Of a stretch of DNA of 40,555 bases, positions 1 to 7,593 are shown piece after piece. Source of the stretch: Selenomonadaceae bacterium (GTDB taxonomy: Bacteria; Bacillota; Negativicutes; Selenomonadales; Selenomonadaceae); contig JAFUTY010000060.1 in the NCBI GenBank assembly GCA_017484005.1, positions 1-40,555 of the forward strand. Direction: 5' to 3'. The position numbers were made by a program, and so were the translations under genes. Each line of letters begins with the position of its first letter. Position 1 is the first letter of the stretch. The notes below the pieces were generated by a model. It had not been told where the DNA came from and ran no database searches. It was given only the letters and a program-made list of their open reading frames with translations.

Positions 1-1
1 A

Positions 2-703
2 GGGATCGATTTTGAAGTTGGATTATCAAATTGCATGAATGATCGGGATTCTCTTCGTGAGAAGATGAAAGAGTTTGTTGCGAATGATAAAACTTCCGAA
101 CTCGAAAAACTCTTTGAATCGAAGGATTTGAAGAATTATCAGATTCAGACTCATGCATTGAAATCGACGGCTCAAGTGATTGGTGCAATCGAAGTTAGTG
201 AAATTGCAAAGAGTCTCGAGATGTTGGCGAAAGATCAGAAATTCGACGAATCGAAACATCATGATTTATTGAAGAAATATCGAGAGCTGTTACATCAATT
301 GAAATTGATCTTTGGAATTGAAGAAGAATCTGTCGAGGATCAAGTTGAAGAGCAAATCGAGAAATGTCCAGGGATCGATTTTGAAGTTGGATTATCAAAT
401 TGCATGGAAGATCCAGAATTTCTTCGAGAGATGATGGAAGAATTTATTGCGAATGATAAGACTTCCGAACTCGATAAACTGTTTGAATCGAAGGATTTGA
501 AAAATTACCAAATTCAAACTCATGCATTAAAATCAACATCGCAAGTTATCGGGGCAATTGAGCTTAGTGAAATCTCAAAATCGCTTGAGCTCAATGCAAA
601 AAATCAAATTTTAGACGAAACAAAGCACTCCGAAATGATTGACGCTTATCGAAAACTTCTCGCGAATTTGAAAAAGTATTTGGAGGCTGATGCTCGTGCG
701 TAA
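2..703 (+). CDS. Tandem Hpt phosphotransfer protein (5' truncated by window edge)
   Basis: The frame is open to the left edge, so the gene starts outside the window; the internal ATG at 35 is not the real start. Two histidine-phosphotransfer (Hpt) modules are visible, each with a HALKST.QVIGA core whose His is the expected phosphoacceptor. The two modules are near copies: the coding unit beginning at about 2 recurs at about 371, a 369-bp (123-residue) period, so more copies may lie upstream. There is no kinase or receiver domain in the visible part. Its stop overlaps the start of the receiver-GGDEF gene by 14 bp, which suggests that the Hpt modules relay phosphate to that receiver. Hpt identity is well supported; the partner is inferred from position. 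Confidence 0.8.
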   Translation, partial: GIDFEVGLSNCMNDRDSLREKMKEFVANDKTSELEKLFESKDLKNYQIQTHALKSTAQVIGAIEVSEIAKSLEMLAKDQKFDESKHHDLLKKYRELLHQLKLIFGIEEESVEDQVEEQIEKCPGIDFEVGLSNCMEDPEFLREMMEEFIANDKTSELDKLFESKDLKNYQIQTHALKSTSQVIGAIELSEISKSLELNAKNQILDETKHSEMIDAYRKLLANLKKYLEADARA

Positions 704-1958
704 AATTCTCATCGTTGACGACGAAAAAATGATGCTTCGAATCGCGACGCGAATTCTGTCGAAGGATTATGAAACATTTTGCGCGTCCTCAGGAGCGGAA
801 GCGATTGATCTTTTCGAACAGCAGCATCCAGACATGGTTTTGTCAGATTTAATGATGCCGGAGATGGATGGATATGAACTTCATCGCGAGCTGCAGGATA
901 GAAGTCTTGAGCCCGTGCCGGTGATGTTTATGACAGCCGACGAAAGTGATGAGAGTGAGAGTCGAAGTTTCGAGGTTGGCGCGATGGATTATATTCGCAA
1001 GCCGCTGAAACCTGAGATTCTCCTTCGCCGCGTGAAAAATGTTATCGATAATCTCGACAAAATTCACGCGCTCAAAAAGGCTGTCGATGTCGATTTAATG
1101 ACTGGATTGCTCAATAAAGCCGCATCGCAACGAGAAATCGCAAAGCTCTGTGAGACTCGCGAGGGCGTTTTGATGATGCTCGATCTCGATTCGTTCAAAC
1201 TTGTCAACGATATCTATGGACACAATATGGGTGACAAAATTCTGATTCATTTTTCAGAACTGATAAAGCGCGTGATTCGATCGTCAGATCTCGCGGGACG
1301 CATGGGCGGGGATGAATTCATCGCGTTTTGCCATAATATTCAAGATGAATCGGTTGTCGTTGAAAAGACGAAATATCTCAATGATGAATTATTGCTCGCG
1401 GCGAAGAAGTTCATGGGCGACGATATGCAAATCCCGCTCGGAACTTCAATCGGCGTCGTGTTTGTTCCAAATGAAGGCACAAGTTTTTCAGCGTTGTATC
1501 AAAAAGCGGATCAAGCGTTATATAATGTCAAGCAGCGTGGAAAGCATGGATGTGCATTTTTCGGCGAATCGAAAAAATCTGCGGCGGCGTCAGACACAAA
1601 AAATAATCTCTCCGAGATCAAAACGATTCTCGGAGAGCGAAATAAAATTCCTGGAGCATATGCAGTTGACTTCAATGGATTTCAATTGTTGTATCGTCAT
1701 TTGATTCGAATGAGAGAAAATCATCCGACTGAAAATCAAATTTTGCAAATCACAATCGAATCTGAGCAATTTTCAGAGGAATTTCGAGAGACTCTGATTC
1801 ATTCACTTCGACGCAGCGATTGCATGACTCAAAACGCGCCAGATCAATTTCTAGTGTTGTTAATGGATGCAACGCCGGAGATCTGTGAAAAAGTTGAACA
1901 GCGAATCAAAGATCGAATCAAATTCAAAATCGATATCAAATCTGAATCGATCAGTTAA
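690..1958 (+). CDS. Response regulator with GGDEF diguanylate cyclase domain
   Basis: A 422-residue protein. Residues 5-118 form a receiver domain with the DDE acidic pocket at 10-12, phosphoacceptor Asp53 and Lys104. Residues about 132-290 are a GGDEF domain with an intact GGDEF motif at 206-210 and an RxxD inhibitory site at 197-200, spaced five residues before it as in product-inhibited cyclases. It should make cyclic di-GMP from two GTP when phosphorylated. The last 100 or so residues contain LRRSD...APDQFLVLL, which resembles the LRRSD..ARLGGDEF.VLL core of a second GGDEF domain that has lost its catalytic residues. ATG at 690 has a GGAGG 4 nt upstream within the previous gene. It ends convergently, overlapping the oxidoreductase stop. 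Confidence 0.9.
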   Translation: MLVRKILIVDDEKMMLRIATRILSKDYETFCASSGAEAIDLFEQQHPDMVLSDLMMPEMDGYELHRELQDRSLEPVPVMFMTADESDESESRSFEVGAMDYIRKPLKPEILLRRVKNVIDNLDKIHALKKAVDVDLMTGLLNKAASQREIAKLCETREGVLMMLDLDSFKLVNDIYGHNMGDKILIHFSELIKRVIRSSDLAGRMGGDEFIAFCHNIQDESVVVEKTKYLNDELLLAAKKFMGDDMQIPLGTSIGVVFVPNEGTSFSALYQKADQALYNVKQRGKHGCAFFGESKKSAAASDTKNNLSEIKTILGERNKIPGAYAVDFNGFQLLYRHLIRMRENHPTENQILQITIESEQFSEEFRETLIHSLRRSDCMTQNAPDQFLVLLMDATPEICEKVEQRIKDRIKFKIDIKSESIS

Positions 1959-2899
1959 ATTTTCACGACGATTTTTCCAGTGATTGAATGATTATCTTGA
2001 GCAATGCAAGCCTCTCGAATATTTCCAAAATCGAAAATTTTTCCGATCGGTGGATTCAAATTTTTATCGCGAATGAATTGGAAAATCTCGTCGACGATTT
2101 TTTGAGTTGGATAATTCGAATAGAATCCAGTCAGATAAGTTCCGTTCGGAATGAAAGTGATCGGATCAAAATTGTTGAGAGTTTCAACTCCGCCGAGAAT
2201 TCCAGTCGTGCAGCATATTCCGCCAGGATTCAAAAGCCGCATTGTATCTCTCAAATCTCGAGCACCAATCAAATCCAAAATTTTATCGACATGGATTTTT
2301 CCCTCGAGCTTTCCCTCGTCGAAAATTTTTTCATCAGCTTCCTCGAGCAGAGGAAGTTTTTTTGTTCGGTGAGTTGTTGCAAGAACTCGACAGCCGAGCG
2401 ATTTTGCAATTTGAATCACGACGAATCCCAATGCACAAGTTGCTCCGCGAATCAAAATCGAATCAGAAGATTTCAACTGCAAACATTCAAACAGCGATCC
2501 CCATGCCGTGAAATATGTTTCTGGAATCGCCGCGAGATGTGCCCAATCCAAATTCGATTCAACCGCGAAAACATGATGAATCGGTAGCAGTGCAAATTCA
2601 GCATAACTTCCATCGAAACTGCGCCCCATGCCTCCCATCATCGCGATAACTTTCTGTCCGATTTTGAAATTCGAATCAGACGCATCGACAATTTCACCGA
2701 CACATTCAATTCCTGGAATCACTGGTTTTTGAATATATTCCTCGACAAATTCTTCGAGCCGCAAAATCTGTTCAGAATGATTCATTCCAAACGCTCTAAC
2801 TCGAATCAAAACCCATCCCAATTTCACTTTTGGAGTTTCAACTTCAGTCAATTCAATTTCTTCCGCCCGAGTGATTCGATTCAATACGACCGCTTTCAT
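1955..2899 (-). CDS. MDR-family (quinone oxidoreductase-like) zinc-free dehydrogenase
   Basis: A 314-residue medium-chain dehydrogenase/reductase. The N-terminal GroES-like part has the typical NH.E/PVIPGIE..GEIV run, and the central Rossmann part is recognisable (ILIRGATCALGFVVIQIAKSLG). The structural zinc Cys cluster is absent, which points to the NAD(P)H:quinone reductase branch. The nucleotide-binding glycine motif is partly altered (GATCALGF). It lies only 3 nt downstream of the radical SAM gene on the same strand, so it is probably the third gene of the peptide operon. Its substrate is unknown; a redox step in peptide maturation or detoxification is only a guess. Confidence 0.8.
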   Translation of the reverse strand: MKAVVLNRITRAEEIELTEVETPKVKLGWVLIRVRAFGMNHSEQILRLEEFVEEYIQKPVIPGIECVGEIVDASDSNFKIGQKVIAMMGGMGRSFDGSYAEFALLPIHHVFAVESNLDWAHLAAIPETYFTAWGSLFECLQLKSSDSILIRGATCALGFVVIQIAKSLGCRVLATTHRTKKLPLLEEADEKIFDEGKLEGKIHVDKILDLIGARDLRDTMRLLNPGGICCTTGILGGVETLNNFDPITFIPNGTYLTGFYSNYPTQKIVDEIFQFIRDKNLNPPIGKIFDFGNIREACIAQDNHSITGKIVVKI

Positions 2900-2902
2900 A
2901 AT

Positions 2903-3916
2903 TCAAATCTCCTTCCAGCATTGAGGATCTGCCGCGTAAAAATTTTCAGCCGTCGCGGGACATCCTCGACAGAATCGCAGCAATTCACATCGCGAGCATT
3001 TTTCAAATCGATCATAGTCGCGATATTTTTCAATTTCATTCAGCCATAAATCCACGAGCCGATCTTTCAAAACATTTCCGACGCGAGAATTTCTGACTCT
3101 TCGACAAGCCAAAACATCTCCCGACGGCAAAATTGTCAAATGAGAATTTCCACAATTGCAGCCGTCATAAATCATTTCAGGCTCTGCATCTTCCGGAATT
3201 TTGAATCGTCCATTCTCAAAATCAAACAGCGTCCATAAATGATCCTTCCGATCGAAATAAGTTTGACTCGATTCATATTCCGCGAATTTTTTATCGACAA
3301 TTTTCAATAAATCGCGATATTCTTCCGGAGAAATTCCTGCAGATTTTTCAGAACTGGTTGGACAGTATCTCGCGAATGAAAATATATCTGCGCCGGATTT
3401 AACAACTCGATCAATAATTTTCGGCAGATCTTTCGAATTGAGTTTCGATACTGTTGTCATTATTGCAACTCGAATTCCAGCGGCTTGCAGAATTGGAATT
3501 TTCTCGAACGTCGTCTCGAAAGATCCAGGTTTTCTAAAAAAATCATGAATCTTTTCGAGCCCATCGATTGAGAGTTGATAACGCTCGCAGCCGAGTGATT
3601 TCAATCTTCGACATATTTCCAAATCGAGATGAAATGGATTTCCGAGAATCGAAAACGAGATCTGTTTCGATTTCAGCAGTTCCGCGAGATCCCAAAATCG
3701 ATCGTGCAAAATTGGATCTCCGCCCGTCAGAAAAAAATATGGCTGTCGATCGAATTCGCGGCAAAAATCCTCACAATTCTCGAGCGTCGCGAGCATCGAT
3801 TCCCAGCTCATTCGATCAATCGGTTTCGAATTATCCTCCGCAAAAATATAACAATGCTTGCAACGTTGATCGCACTCGTCAGTGATATGCCATTGAAACG
3901 AAAAATTTGATTTCAT
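2903..3916 (-). CDS. Radical SAM/SPASM peptide maturase
   Basis: A radical SAM enzyme of 337 residues. The CxxxCxxC cluster ligands are Cys15, Cys19 and Cys22, followed by a GGDP motif and the usual barrel. The C-terminal region is Cys-rich (CNCG..., then C..C....C..C) as in SPASM auxiliary cluster domains of peptide-modifying enzymes. The longer frame would start at a TTG (3934) inside a terminator T-tract; ATG at 3916 with GGAG upstream is preferred. It lies directly downstream of the ACGAGDK-repeat peptide gene, the likely substrate, as in CXXX/ACGX-type rSAM peptide systems (recalled from family naming, not searched). Expected chemistry is a thioether or another side-chain crosslink. Confidence 0.88.
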   Translation of the reverse strand: MKSNFSFQWHITDECDQRCKHCYIFAEDNSKPIDRMSWESMLATLENCEDFCREFDRQPYFFLTGGDPILHDRFWDLAELLKSKQISFSILGNPFHLDLEICRRLKSLGCERYQLSIDGLEKIHDFFRKPGSFETTFEKIPILQAAGIRVAIMTTVSKLNSKDLPKIIDRVVKSGADIFSFARYCPTSSEKSAGISPEEYRDLLKIVDKKFAEYESSQTYFDRKDHLWTLFDFENGRFKIPEDAEPEMIYDGCNCGNSHLTILPSGDVLACRRVRNSRVGNVLKDRLVDLWLNEIEKYRDYDRFEKCSRCELLRFCRGCPATAENFYAADPQCWKEI

Positions 3917-3932
3917 TTTATCAACTCCGAAC

Positions 3933-3966
3933 AAAAAAAAAGACTCCTCGACGGCGAATCGAGGAG
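3933..3966 (-). terminator. Attenuating terminator between peptide and rSAM genes
   Basis: An 8-bp stem (3944-3951 with 3959-3966, loop of 7) is followed on the minus strand by nine T and then GTTCGG. It should end most transcripts after the peptide gene and let a fraction read into the rSAM gene, giving excess substrate over enzyme. Confidence 0.75.
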
Positions 3967-3985
3967 CATAGAAAATCGATCGAAA

Positions 3986-4144
3986 TTATTTGTCTCCAGC
4001 ACCGCAGGCAGATTTTTTATCTCCCGCGCCGCATGCTGATTTTTTGTCGCCAGCTCCACATGCCGAGCGTTTGTCACCTGCGCCGCATGCAGAATTCGAC
4101 GACGAGATTTTGCGATTCCATTGAACGAGATTCGAAAGTGCCAT
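3986..4144 (-). CDS. ACGAGDK-repeat precursor peptide (candidate RiPP)
   Basis: A 52-residue peptide gene too short for routine gene calling. ATG at 4144 is preceded by GAGGAGG. The N-terminal 18 residues look like a leader (MALSNLVQWNRKISSSNS). The rest is four copies of ACGAGDK separated by RS or KS, so there are four evenly spaced Cys at a nine-residue period. The codons of the repeats differ, which suggests the protein pattern is selected. It is followed by a terminator and a radical SAM/SPASM gene and has its own promoter. Architecture and neighbours strongly suggest a ribosomally made, rSAM-modified peptide; the product's activity is unknown. Confidence 0.8.
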   Translation of the reverse strand: MALSNLVQWNRKISSSNSACGAGDKRSACGAGDKKSACGAGDKKSACGAGDK

Positions 4145-4182
4145 TGAAATTCCTCCTCACAAGATATTCGGTTGACGGTTGA

Positions 4183-4211
4183 ATTTTACAAAAATTTTTT
4201 CGAGCGATCAA
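4183..4211 (-). promoter_or_regulatory. Sigma-70-like promoter of the peptide operon
   Basis: On the minus strand, TTGATC (4211-4206), a 17-nt spacer and TAAAAT (4188-4183). It lies 39 nt upstream of the peptide ATG, inside the region shared with the divergent HxlR gene, so the regulator probably binds here. Confidence 0.55.
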
Positions 4212-4254
4212 TTAGTTACATTTTTATCACTCGAAATTTGAGGAGGAATCGATT

Positions 4255-4590
4255 TTGCGCAGGAAAGATGAACTTCCAGATTGTCCAGTTGCGACGACGA
4301 TCAATTTAATCGGGAGCAAATGGAAACTCTTAATTCTTCGAAATTTATTGGTGAGACCGTGGAGATTTGGCGAATTGCAAAAATCGCTCGAGGGAATCAG
4401 TGCTCGAGTTTTGACGAGCAGTTTGAGATCGATGGAGGCTGATGGAATCATTGAGCGTCGAGTCATTTCTGAACGTCCGCTGCATGTCGAGTATCGTCTA
4501 TCGAAACTTGGCGAATCGATGCGGGAGATTATCGCGGCGATGGAATCTTTTGGAATCGATTATAAACAGAAAATATCACCTGCCGAGTAA
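4255..4590 (+). CDS. HxlR-family winged-helix transcriptional regulator
   Basis: A 111-residue protein with the HxlR signature: CPV near the N-terminus, INLIGSKWKLLILRNLL, RFGELQKSLEGIS.RVLTSSLRSMEADGII and a wing ending in VEYRLSKLGES. The start is TTG at 4255 with AGGAGG 8 nt upstream. The single Cys in the CPV motif is a conserved redox- or electrophile-sensing position in several HxlR members. It is transcribed divergently from the peptide/rSAM/oxidoreductase operon across a 110-bp gap, so it is the likely regulator of that operon and of itself; the signal is unknown. Confidence 0.88.
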   Translation: MRRKDELPDCPVATTINLIGSKWKLLILRNLLVRPWRFGELQKSLEGISARVLTSSLRSMEADGIIERRVISERPLHVEYRLSKLGESMREIIAAMESFGIDYKQKISPAE

Positions 4591-4653
4591 TTTTTCCGAT
4601 CCCTTCCTGATGTAAAATATTTTCAAATCAAATTTTGGAAGGGAGCGGTTGAT

Positions 4654-5334
4654 ATGTTCAGAAAAATTTTCGCGATTCTCACATTGACTCTCGGAATTTT
4701 AATTGGTAATCTTGCCTCGGCGAAAGATGTTCACATCGGAACGATTCAAAACAATTCGATTGATTGCTACGTCAATGTTCAAGGCATAAATCGAAATTCT
4801 GAACCTCTCAACATAAGAGCCAAAGATGTTGAAAATACAACTACGGCGAGTGTGAATCTGGTTTATCGTTCAAATTCGAAAAATCAAAGGTTGACTTTGT
4901 ATTTTACCAGATTCAAAAATGGAACTGTGAATTATGATGCTCAGCGTTTTGTTTCCAATAGATTCGAATCGCTGCCGCATGACGAGATGTTGAAAGAATT
5001 GGCGCAGAAAGTTTGGGATTTCCTTTTAACTGAGCCGGATATCGTTCCGAAAAAAGATGTATGGATTTTGGATTGGAATGGAAAATCGATCTATCTCAAG
5101 GCGCGATCTTTCACATTAGAGGAAGCCAACGTGCGCGGTGCTGATCAGAATCAGTTAGCATTCAAATGCACTCTGGTATACGATGACAACGATCATGAAT
5201 TTTATTTTTGTGCGTCATCTAATGGGCGGGCATATGTCTTTTCGAAAGGAAATCATGTCGGCTACAGCTCATTCTATGATTCAATTTATGCCGAGGTTTG
5301 TAAACAATGGAGAACTTGGTATGGAGGTGCTTGA
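4654..5334 (+). CDS. Exported protein of unknown function
   Basis: A 226-residue protein with a clear signal peptide (MFRKIF, hydrophobic run, ASA-type cleavage site near residue 23). The mature part begins KDVHIGT...DCYV, shared with the next gene product, so the two are paralogues. No known domain is recognised; the content is beta-rich with few Cys. ATG at 4654 has GGAAGGGAG upstream. The next gene starts 3 nt after its stop, with the ribosome site inside this gene, so they form an operon. The lack of a lipobox points to a periplasmic or secreted location. Confidence 0.7.
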   Translation: MFRKIFAILTLTLGILIGNLASAKDVHIGTIQNNSIDCYVNVQGINRNSEPLNIRAKDVENTTTASVNLVYRSNSKNQRLTLYFTRFKNGTVNYDAQRFVSNRFESLPHDEMLKELAQKVWDFLLTEPDIVPKKDVWILDWNGKSIYLKARSFTLEEANVRGADQNQLAFKCTLVYDDNDHEFYFCASSNGRAYVFSKGNHVGYSSFYDSIYAEVCKQWRTWYGGA

Positions 5335-5337
5335 TCT

Positions 5338-5670
5338 ATGTTGAAAAAATTTTTGGCGATGCTCGTTTTGGGATTTGCGATGCTGTTCAATGGAAATGCT
5401 GAAGCTCGCGATGTCTATGTCGGAACGTCAAATGTCACTGGACGCGATTGCTACGTTATGACTGAAACGATTGTCAATCGCACTGGCGCACGCCGAAATA
5501 TCGATGTCACGTTGAAAATGGTGCGTCAATCCGATGGAAATGTTCAATATCTTGATTATACATTCATCGAACAGGGCTCGGTATATTTCAGAAATTCGCA
5601 GGGATTTTCTGGAACGATCGATCGTTATGAAACTCCAATTGAGTGGGAGATGTATCAAGTCATTCGGTGA
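5338..5670 (+). CDS. Short exported paralogue of the preceding protein
   Basis: A 110-residue protein with a signal peptide ending near AEA and a mature start RDVYVGT...DCYVMTE that parallels the upstream protein (KDVHIGT...DCYV). It is about half as long as its neighbour and lacks the C-terminal half, so it may be a minimal one-domain version. GGAGG lies 8-9 nt before the ATG. A strong terminator follows at once. Function is unknown; co-expression with the upstream gene is likely. Confidence 0.65.
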   Translation: MLKKFLAMLVLGFAMLFNGNAEARDVYVGTSNVTGRDCYVMTETIVNRTGARRNIDVTLKMVRQSDGNVQYLDYTFIEQGSVYFRNSQGFSGTIDRYETPIEWEMYQVIR

Positions 5671-5685
5671 GATCCAAAAACTCGA

Positions 5686-5737
5686 TCGCGTGATGTAATT
5701 GTTGAGTTTTTCTCGACATGCATCACGCGACTTTTTT
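5686..5737 (+). terminator. Rho-independent terminator with GTTCGG tail
   Basis: A 10-bp outer stem (5686-5695 with 5721-5730), an inner GTTGAG/CTCGAC stem, then six T and GTTCGG. It closes the exported-protein pair. Confidence 0.85.
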
Positions 5738-5827
5738 GTTCGGAAAAATTAATTACAGATTAAATTCAAAATATTTTAGCAGGATTTTTCATCTTGCCCT
5801 CGGATCGATCGGGCGGAGGTGAAATTC

Positions 5828-7186
5828 ATGGCAGGTACAAATTTTTGTCCAGAATGTGGTGAGCCAGTCGACCGCGGAAGTAAATTCTGCCGAAACTGCG
5901 GTTATTCACTGCAGCAAATTCCAAACCAGAAAAAAGTTTCGATCTCAAAATCAATTCCCGAATCAATTCCCGAACCAATTTCAATTCCAGATTCCGAACC
6001 GATTTATGATTCTGATTCCGTCTCACAACTCGAAGAAAAATATATTCCAGATCGTGGAATTTGGCAGATGTTTTTTCAGTGGAAAGGACGTCTGAATCCT
6101 CGTAGATTTTTGCTCAGATTTCTATTCATTTGGACACTGTTTCCAATATCATTTTTGATCCCACTGTATTTTGCAAACGTTTACATGAATGTATCGACGC
6201 GCACGGTTGAAGTTATTTTTCAGATCGTCACAATTGTCATAATGATTTCAACTCTATCTCTATCGGTACGTCGCTGCCATGACATGAATGAACCTGCATG
6301 GCATATCGTGATATTGATCATTCCCTGTTTTTATGCATTGCTAAAGGTTATATTTCATATGATCGGTAGCATGACTGGCGACAGTAAAATTATCTTTTTT
6401 GATAAAGATGGAGATTATTTGTATACAGCCGACAGCGGCTCATATCATATCATTCAAATGATTTTCACGTTCATCCAATATATCGTGTTAGGGATTTTTG
6501 CGATATTCCGATTGATTTTCACATCGGGATCTGACGACGACAATGAATATGGATATAATCCAACTGGATATATGGCGAGTATTCCAAAAGATTCAAACAA
6601 AATTCTTGCGGCAATTCAGTGGATTGAAGAAGATGCATCGTTCGCGCAGTCGACTGGAATTATTATTTGCGCGGCGGCTGTATTTTTCCTAGTGCCTGCA
6701 TTTTTGAGCGTGAGTAACAAGTCTCAGACAAATCAATCATCTACTCAAGTTGCAGTTTCAAATCAATCAGCAGCTCAAGTGAGTCATGAAAATGTTTCGA
6801 CTCAAGCATCAGTTCAAGAAATTCCAAAACCTCAACCAATTGTTGAGCAGCCTCAGCATCCCGCGATTCAAACTTTGACAGATTTTCATCGGAATATAAC
6901 GAATCGAAATTATTCCGCAGCATATTCTTGCTTGAGCTACAATTTCAGAACTCATATGGATTTCGATGGCTGGGCTCAAGGATTTCGAACGACTGTTTCG
7001 AGCGAAGCGCAGGATATCAAAATTTATTCCGAAAACAGCAATTTCATCGTTCTCACTTACATTTTGAAAGCTACAGATAATTTCAATGGAAGAGAAGTCG
7101 TCAATTATTTCAATGGTACGGCGAATCTCATATTTGAAGATGGCAATTGGAAGATCGATGAAATTATCAACAAAGCTCGAAATTGA
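5828..7186 (+). CDS. Zinc-ribbon / DUF805 membrane protein with NTF2-like C-terminal domain
   Basis: About 452 residues from ATG 5828, chosen because the GGCGGAGG site would overlap the upstream GTG at 5819. The N-terminus is a CxxC...CxxC zinc ribbon (FCPECGEPVD...FCRNCGYS). A Ser/Ile/Pro-rich linker follows, then a DUF805-type membrane region (WKGRLNPRRFLLRF, four or so helices, RRCHDMN). Another membrane helix lies near residue 280, then a Gln/Ser-rich linker. The last 105 residues (TLTDFHRNITNRNYSAAYSCLS...) look like an NTF2-like/DUF4878-type domain, probably outside the membrane. The role is unknown. It converges on the LpdD-like gene with a 1-nt gap. Confidence 0.75.
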   Translation: MAGTNFCPECGEPVDRGSKFCRNCGYSLQQIPNQKKVSISKSIPESIPEPISIPDSEPIYDSDSVSQLEEKYIPDRGIWQMFFQWKGRLNPRRFLLRFLFIWTLFPISFLIPLYFANVYMNVSTRTVEVIFQIVTIVIMISTLSLSVRRCHDMNEPAWHIVILIIPCFYALLKVIFHMIGSMTGDSKIIFFDKDGDYLYTADSGSYHIIQMIFTFIQYIVLGIFAIFRLIFTSGSDDDNEYGYNPTGYMASIPKDSNKILAAIQWIEEDASFAQSTGIIICAAAVFFLVPAFLSVSNKSQTNQSSTQVAVSNQSAAQVSHENVSTQASVQEIPKPQPIVEQPQHPAIQTLTDFHRNITNRNYSAAYSCLSYNFRTHMDFDGWAQGFRTTVSSEAQDIKIYSENSNFIVLTYILKATDNFNGREVVNYFNGTANLIFEDGNWKIDEIINKARN

Positions 7187-7187
7187 T

Positions 7188-7529
7188 CTACGTTTCGATA
7201 AGATTCAACAGCTCTCGAAAATTTTTTTGAAGAATCTCGATTTGCTCGCGTGATGCGTTGTCGATATGAATTCCGACAATCGATACCACGCGGCATTTTT
7301 TTTCCCGTGCGAATTTCAATGCTGCCTCTCGAGCTAAAAGATCCTCGCGATGTCCTCGGAATGAAAAAATCGATGCAGTTGCAGAATTGAGTTCATCCGG
7401 CTCTGCAATTGCAACTGCACCGATGTGAGATTTCGTTCCGCCCGATATACATAAAATCAGATCTGATCCCTGCTCGAAAATTGTCGCTGAGATTTTATAG
7501 GGATATTCTCCGACTGAAAAATTTTTCAT
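7188..7529 (-). CDS. LpdD-like small protein (prenylated-flavin chaperone family, tentative)
   Basis: A 113-residue protein. The pattern GGTKSHIGAVAIAEP...GHREDLLAREAALKFAR...VVSIVGIHIDNASREQIEIL matches my recollection of the LpdD / gallate-decarboxylase subunit D family, thought to help load prenylated flavin on UbiD-type decarboxylases. No decarboxylase is encoded nearby, so its role here is open. ATG at 7529. It lies upstream of no same-strand gene in close contact and is separated from cobA-hemD by 64 nt, possibly in one transcript with it. Confidence 0.55.
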   Translation of the reverse strand: MKNFSVGEYPYKISATIFEQGSDLILCISGGTKSHIGAVAIAEPDELNSATASIFSFRGHREDLLAREAALKFAREKKCRVVSIVGIHIDNASREQIEILQKNFRELLNLIET

Positions 7530-7593
7530 AGATTCCGCCTCAAAATTATCATGTCAATGAGCTGAATTCCTGATTCGAAAATTTGAATGACTT

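Noticed and set aside
5819..5827. GTG start for the zinc-ribbon/DUF805 gene
   Set aside because: It overlaps the GGAGG site itself; ATG 5828 has proper spacing.
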